From an uncultured bacterium (GTDB lineage Bacteria > Bipolaricaulota > Bipolaricaulia > UBA7950 > UBA9294): 64,000 bases of DNA. This document shows, one piece after another, positions 60,246 to 64,000 of the stretch. The notes under the pieces are model-generated. The model did not search any database. It saw only the letters and a list, made by a program, of their open reading frames with translations, and had not been told where the DNA came from. Where the stretch lies: contig CAIOGO010000006.1 in NCBI GenBank assembly GCA_903857865.1, positions 91,825-155,824 on the forward strand. Direction: 5' to 3'. A program made the position numbers and the translations under genes. Every line of letters starts with the position of its first letter. Position 1 is the first letter of the stretch.

Positions 60246-61203
60246 AGAACGCAACGACCTTGAGCAAACGCCCGTCGACGATCGCCGTCAACGACGGGTC
60301 GACCACGCTGGCGCGGGGATCCGCGATGATGTCGGACGAGACCATGGGATCGTCGCTGACGCCTAGAATCCCGACAAGCTCGCCGTTCGCGTACTTGCGG
60401 AGCACCGCGTTCACCGCATCGGGAGTGACGGGAACCTTCATCTCGAGCGTGATGTCACTGACCGAACCCGTGGCGACGGGCACCCTTAAGGACATTCCGT
60501 CCATCTTCCCGGCAAGCGCGGGAATGACCTTGGCCGTCGCCGACGCGGCGCCCGTCGACGTGGGAACGATGTTGACCGCCGCAGCGCGGCTCCTCGTCGC
60601 CGACTTGTGCGCCGAGTCAACCAGCCGCTGGTCGGCGGTGTAAGCGTGCACCGTCGTGACGAATGCGTGGACGATGCCGAATTCCTTTTCGAGCACGTAG
60701 ACGACGGGAACGAGCGAGTTCGTCGTGCACGAGGCCGCGGACACGACGTCGTGGGCGGCGCCAACTGTCTTGTGGTTGATCCCATACACGATTTGCGGAA
60801 TCTTGTCCGCGCCTTCGCCCTTGCTCGGAACCGTCTGCAGGACGCGTTTCGCGCCGGCATCCACGTGGCGCTTGGCTCCCTTCTCGCCGCTGTAGGCGGT
60901 GAACGCGCCCGTCGCCTCGACGACGAGATCGACCTTCATGTCGCCCCACGGAAGCTTGTCCGGCTCTTTCACCGTCAGGAGCGGGACAGCGCGGCCGTCG
61001 ATGTCGAGTCCGCCGTCCTTGACCGCCACCGCCTTTCCGTACCGGCCGTAGACCGAGTCGTGGACGAGCAGATACCGCGCCATGTCCACCTGGATGAATG
61101 GATCGTTGATGGCGACGATCTCGACGTTGGGATGGCCGTAGGCCAATCTCAGAAACGCGCGGCCGATTCTCCCGAATCCGTTGATGGCAATCCTCTTCTT
61201 CAT
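60190..61203 (-). CDS. gap: Glyceraldehyde-3-phosphate dehydrogenase
   Basis: Glycolytic/gluconeogenic enzyme, 337 residues. It begins KKRIAINGFGRIGRAFLRLA, has VEIVAINDPF (an NAD-type acidic residue), the active-site VVSAASCTTNSLVPVV, TTVHAYTADQRLVD and the C-terminal VAFYDNEWGYTNQLL. It is 27 bases downstream of pdxT in the same operon run. Confidence 0.96.
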   Translation of the reverse strand: MKKRIAINGFGRIGRAFLRLAYGHPNVEIVAINDPFIQVDMARYLLVHDSVYGRYGKAVAVKDGGLDIDGRAVPLLTVKEPDKLPWGDMKVDLVVEATGAFTAYSGEKGAKRHVDAGAKRVLQTVPSKGEGADKIPQIVYGINHKTVGAAHDVVSAASCTTNSLVPVVYVLEKEFGIVHAFVTTVHAYTADQRLVDSAHKSATRSRAAAVNIVPTSTGAASATAKVIPALAGKMDGMSLRVPVATGSVSDITLEMKVPVTPDAVNAVLRKYANGELVGILGVSDDPMVSSDIIADPRASVVDPSLTAIVDGRLLKVVAFYDNEWGYTNQLLRLALVL

Positions 61204-61230
61204 GGTTCGTCGTCCTCCTCCCTCTGGCTT

Positions 61231-61788
61231 CTAGATCATGCCGACGAAGTACCGATGGATCCGGAGATCCTCAGTCAGCTCAGGATGGAAGCTCGCCACG
61301 AGCATCTTACCCTGCCGTGCCATCACGGCCACACCCTGGTGCCGCGCGAGGACGCGCACCGAGGGGCCGACGCGCGTCACGTACGGCGCTCGGATGAACA
61401 CCGCTGGGACGTCGGAACCGATTCCCTCGACCTCGAGCACAGTCTCAAAACTGTCGACCTGCCGGCCGGAGGCGTTGCGCGCGACGGCGATGTCGATTCC
61501 GCCGAGGATCGGCTCCTTCCGCCCCGCGATCTCGTTGGCGAGAAGAATCATGCCGGCGCACGTCCCGAACATCGGGAAGCCCGCGGCCGACAGTCGGCGA
61601 AGCTCCTCGAGCAGCCCGCCTTGGGCGAGCAGGCTCATCGTCGTGGACTCCCCTCCGGGCAAGATGAGCCCGTCGAGGGAGTCAAACGCCGAAACCGTCT
61701 TCACGACCCGCGTCTCGACTCCGAGGCGCCCAAGCGCGCGGACATGCTCTCGAACCGCACCTTGGAGACCGAGGACCCCGACCTTCAT
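61231..61788 (-). CDS. pdxT: Pyridoxal 5'-phosphate synthase glutaminase subunit
   Basis: Supplies ammonia to PdxS. 185 residues: [39 protein letters not shown], the nucleophile in [12 protein letters not shown] and the His-Glu pair in [18 protein letters not shown]. Four-base overlap with pdxS couples the two subunits. Confidence 0.95.
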   Translation of the reverse strand: MKVGVLGLQGAVREHVRALGRLGVETRVVKTVSAFDSLDGLILPGGESTTMSLLAQGGLLEELRRLSAAGFPMFGTCAGMILLANEIAGRKEPILGGIDIAVARNASGRQVDSFETVLEVEGIGSDVPAVFIRAPYVTRVGPSVRVLARHQGVAVMARQGKMLVASFHPELTEDLRIHRYFVGMI

Positions 61789-62669
61789 CGGCCGCGGGTC
61801 TGCATCTTCTCGTGCTCGGGGATCGTCGCGATCTCGATCCCGGCCATCGCTTCGCCGAGGTTCTCGGAGACTCGGGCGATCAGGTCCGCGTCTTCAAAGT
61901 GCGTCGTCGCCTGCACGATGGCGCGCGCTCGACCCGCCGGGTCGGAGGACTTGAAGACGCCGCTTCCGACGAAGATACCATCGCAACCGAGCTGCATCAT
62001 CATCGCCGCGTCCGCCGGGGTGGCGATGCCGCCCGCGGCGAAGTTGACGACTGGCAAGCGACCGGCGTCGCGAATCGCCAACAGGATCGAGTGCGGCGCC
62101 CCCAGTTCCTTGCCGATCGACATCAGCTCTTCCTCAGGGGCGTCCAGCACGGCGCGGATCTGTTGGTTCACGCGCCGCATGTGGCGCACGGCCTCGACGA
62201 CGTTGCCGGTGCCCGGCTCGCCCTTCGTGCGGATCATCGCCGCGCCTTCCGCAATCCGGCGGCATGCTTCACCTAGATCGCGCGCCCCGCACACGAACGG
62301 AACGGTGAACGTCCACTTGTTGATGTGGAACTCGGGGTCGGCCGGAGTGAGTACTTCCGACTCGTCGATGTAGTCGACCTCGAGGGCCTGCAGAACCTGA
62401 GCTTCGACGAAGTGGCCGATGCGCGCCTTAGCCATCACGGGGATCGATACGGCCTTCTGGATCTCACGGACCTTCGACGGATCCGCCATGCGCGCCACGC
62501 CGCCCTGAGCACGAATGTCGGCCGGGACGCGCTCAAGCGCCATGACCGCCACGGCACCTGCATCCTCGGCGATCCGAGCCTGCTCGGCGGTCGTCACGTC
62601 CATGATCACGCCGCCCTTCAACATCTCGGCGAGCCCGCTTTTCACGCGGTATGTGCCCTTCTCCACCAT
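61785..62669 (-). CDS. pdxS: Pyridoxal 5'-phosphate synthase, synthase subunit
   Basis: Forms PLP from ribose 5-phosphate, glyceraldehyde 3-phosphate and ammonia. 294 residues, nearly invariant family: [83 protein letters not shown] 62669 gives the usual [12 protein letters not shown] start and has GAGGGGTGAG just ahead; a GTG nine bases upstream is unlikely. Its promoter region carries two tandem palindromes. Confidence 0.95.
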   Translation of the reverse strand: MVEKGTYRVKSGLAEMLKGGVIMDVTTAEQARIAEDAGAVAVMALERVPADIRAQGGVARMADPSKVREIQKAVSIPVMAKARIGHFVEAQVLQALEVDYIDESEVLTPADPEFHINKWTFTVPFVCGARDLGEACRRIAEGAAMIRTKGEPGTGNVVEAVRHMRRVNQQIRAVLDAPEEELMSIGKELGAPHSILLAIRDAGRLPVVNFAAGGIATPADAAMMMQLGCDGIFVGSGVFKSSDPAGRARAIVQATTHFEDADLIARVSENLGEAMAGIEIATIPEHEKMQTRGR

Positions 62670-62693
62670 GAGCCTCACCCCTCGCTTCCTCAG

Positions 62694-62719
62694 CTGCCTA
62701 GGCAGGTCTGCCTAGGCAG
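62694..62719. promoter_or_regulatory. Twin perfect palindromes in front of pdxS, probable operator
   Basis: CTGCCTAGGCAG occurs twice, at 62694-62705 and 62708-62719, separated by GT. Each copy is a perfect 12-bp palindrome; the repeat period is 14 bp. They lie between the predicted -10 and the pdxS Shine-Dalgarno. Confidence 0.65.
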
Positions 62720-62737
62720 TCGCGGATACAGCGATGC

Positions 62738-62743
62738 ATTATA
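62738..62743 (-). promoter_or_regulatory. Predicted -10 box of the pdxS operon
   Basis: A perfect TATAAT on the minus strand, 69 bases before the pdxS ATG. The -35 region at 62761-62766 reads TGTCGT, a weak match. The palindrome pair begins 18 bases downstream, in the initial transcribed region. Confidence 0.45.
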
Positions 62744-62800
62744 CGTTGGTCCAGAGAGACACGACAGTGCTGAAGCGAACCGCGTTCCCGGTTCCGTGAC

Positions 62801-63613
62801 CTAGCGCGCCCGCCGTCGATCGGCGGCGCCCGGCCAATTCAGCTTGCTCGTGAGGGTATCGAAGAACCTCGGCGCCCCCGACGGCCGAACGAGCAGCGTC
62901 GGCGCGTCGGCACGTCGGACGACGATCTCCGTTCCCGCCGCGATTCGTCCCACTTCGTCGCCATCGGCGACGAGTCGAACCTCGGCCGGCGCGGAGACCC
63001 GCAACTCGTCGTCCTGCGAGAACACGAGGGATCGGAGACCCAGAACGTGTGCGGCGTGTGGGGTCACCACGATGCACTCCGCTGTCGGCACGGCGATGGG
63101 GCCACCAAGCGACAGGTTGTATGCCGTGGTTCCCGTGGGGGTCGCGAGGATGAGGCCGTCGCCGGGGAGAACCACCGCCACGCCCTCGCGCCACGCGAGG
63201 CGGATCTCGAGCAGTCGGGGCGCCGCCCCCGCAACAACCACATCGTTGAGAACGGTCCCCCGGACGGCGCCGGCCGAGTACGCGAGCCGCATGCGTTCCT
63301 CGATCTCGTACTCGCCGCGGGCGATCTGTTCGAGCGCCGGGAGGAGTTGGCCAAGAGGAGTCTGCGAGAGGAATCCAAGACTCCCCACGTTGACCCCCAG
63401 GATCGGGACTCCCGCCATGAGGGCCGCGGCGCGCAGGACAGTGCCGTCTCCGCCGAGCGCACAGGCGACCGTGCCCGCCCGCGGTTCGATGGGCGCAACA
63501 GCCGGAGCGCAAGCCACTCCGCGCGATCGACACCACGCAGCGATGTCGGACGCGGCGCGCACGGCGTCGGGCTTCGTCTCATTCGTGACCAGGATCAGCT
63601 GCAACAGCTTCAT
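62801..63613 (-). CDS. nadK: NAD kinase
   Basis: ATP-dependent phosphorylation of NAD+ to NADP+. 270 residues: ACALGGDGTVLRAAALMAGV (GGDGT), ILGVNVGSLGFLSQTP, LNDVVVAGAAPRLLEI, LPGDGLILATPTGTTAYNLS, and TPHAAHVLGLRSLVF near the C-terminal domain. A single gene, separated from pdxS by 131 bases. Its upstream side runs into duplicated and repeated DNA. Confidence 0.93.
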   Translation of the reverse strand: MKLLQLILVTNETKPDAVRAASDIAAWCRSRGVACAPAVAPIEPRAGTVACALGGDGTVLRAAALMAGVPILGVNVGSLGFLSQTPLGQLLPALEQIARGEYEIEERMRLAYSAGAVRGTVLNDVVVAGAAPRLLEIRLAWREGVAVVLPGDGLILATPTGTTAYNLSLGGPIAVPTAECIVVTPHAAHVLGLRSLVFSQDDELRVSAPAEVRLVADGDEVGRIAAGTEIVVRRADAPTLLVRPSGAPRFFDTLTSKLNWPGAADRRRAR

Positions 63614-63675
63614 GTCGCGATCCTAGCGACCTTGTCGATGGGCATCAAGACGAACGTCGCGCTGTGGACCGTATC

Positions 63676-64000
63676 GTGAGCGCGCCGTATCACGACGAGC
63701 GGCGCGCCGTGGACCGCATCTTGAACGCGACGCGAACAGCCGCCGGCTTCGTCTGGCTCATGACAGAGGACGAACCTCATGGTCGGATCCTAGCGGTCCG
63801 CATGATGACGAGCGGCGCGCCGTGTACCACACCGTGAGCGCGCCGTATCACGACGAGCGGCGCGCCGTGTCTGTATCGTGAGCTCGGCGCATCACGACGA
63901 GCGCCGGGCCGTGTACCGCACCGTGAGCGCGCCGTATCACGACGAGCGGCGCGCCGTGTCTGTATCGTGAGCTCGGCGCATCACAACGAGCGCCGGGCCG
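63676..64000. repeat. Tandem repeat array, 89-bp period, running off the window
   Basis: Blocks beginning GTGAGCGCGCCGTATCACGA occur at 63676, 63834 and 63923; the last two are 89 bp apart and the pattern continues to the window end. Each 89-bp period holds two half-units with loops ATCACGACGA, one with GCGCGCCG/CGGCGCGC arms and one with CGGCGC/GCGCCG arms. Loops are conserved while arms differ. Confidence 0.75.
63718..63799 (-). pseudogene. Decayed duplicate of the nadK 5' end
   Basis: The minus strand from the ATG at 63780 contains, in one frame, VMSQTKPAAVRVAFKM, similar to VTNETKPDAVRAASDI of NAD kinase. The upstream flank GGATCCTAGCG matches CGATCCTAGCG before nadK. The copy is shorter, frame-shifted relative to its ATG and interrupted by repeat DNA, so it is non-functional. 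It lies about 168 bp upstream of the real start. Confidence 0.6.

Noticed and set aside
60607-62373. Long open frame antisense to gap, pdxT and pdxS
   Set aside because: The opposite strand encodes three highly conserved enzymes; this frame is a composition artefact.

Overview
The window reads as chromosomal DNA of a high-G+C bacterium: it carries an RpoD-type sigma factor, DnaG primase, MiaA and dense, often overlapping operons. No 16S or other RNA gene is present, so the lineage cannot be fixed. Several gene types are scattered among anaerobic, thermophilic or deep-branching bacteria (Nfn-type oxidoreductase, THEP1 NTPase, FSA-type transaldolase, a Memo-family protein, PdxST, a YhbD/bactofilin pair). 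That combination suggests a poorly sampled lineage, possibly Bipolaricaulota-like, which is a weak inference. No phage, transposase, CRISPR or restriction genes were seen.

Layout. 1-67: start of a truncated gene. 68-486: intergenic block with a 31-bp tandem hairpin repeat. 0.5-26.4 kb: mostly single or paired housekeeping genes on both strands (MATE-like transporter, coaE, methyltransferase, DUF4384 protein, YcaQ-type glycosylase, acetyltransferase-like protein, pseudouridine synthase, nadE, hsp20, yidD, thioredoxin-reductase-like protein, M20 hydrolase with Asp/Glu racemase, Memo-like protein, nfnAB-like pair, Nudix, exported protein, dinB, THEP1, transaldolase, lpdA, bactofilin/yhbD pair, pckA). 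A ~700-bp gap at 24.0-24.7 kb holds a second family of hairpin repeats.

26.8-50.0 kb: the accessory centrepiece. Some 21 genes run in one direction (minus) with tiny gaps or ATGA-type overlaps: a GntR/FCD regulator, a complete Dpp/Opp-type peptide or solute ABC transporter, two enolase-superfamily enzymes, an Asp/Glu/hydantoin-type racemase, an AstE/aspartoacylase-like deacylase, a DapA-family lyase, two D-amino-acid-oxidase-type flavoproteins, a D-2-hydroxyacid dehydrogenase, a NicX-like metalloenzyme, an M20 amidohydrolase, a four-piece HcnAB/dye-linked-dehydrogenase-like iron-sulfur flavoprotein set, and an MFS transporter. A Xaa-Pro-dipeptidase-like amidohydrolase is divergent. Both divergent promoters carry a 17/18 identical box overlapping the -10, the likely operator of the GntR protein. 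I infer a regulated catabolic operon for an imported amino- or imino-acid derivative (proline-like, N-acylated or opine-like); the substrate is unknown.

50.0-52.4 kb: a frameshifted tatD remnant and a YxlEFG-like small membrane protein/ABC ATPase/permease trio, followed by the intact tatD. 52.5-62.7 kb: a run of housekeeping genes on the minus strand (pdxS-pdxT-gap-comF-MBL hydrolase-dnaG-rpoD-miaA-nnr-tatD) with twin perfect palindromes in front of pdxS. 62.8-63.6 kb: nadK. 63.6-64.0 kb: a decayed copy of the nadK 5' end and an 89-bp tandem repeat running off the window.
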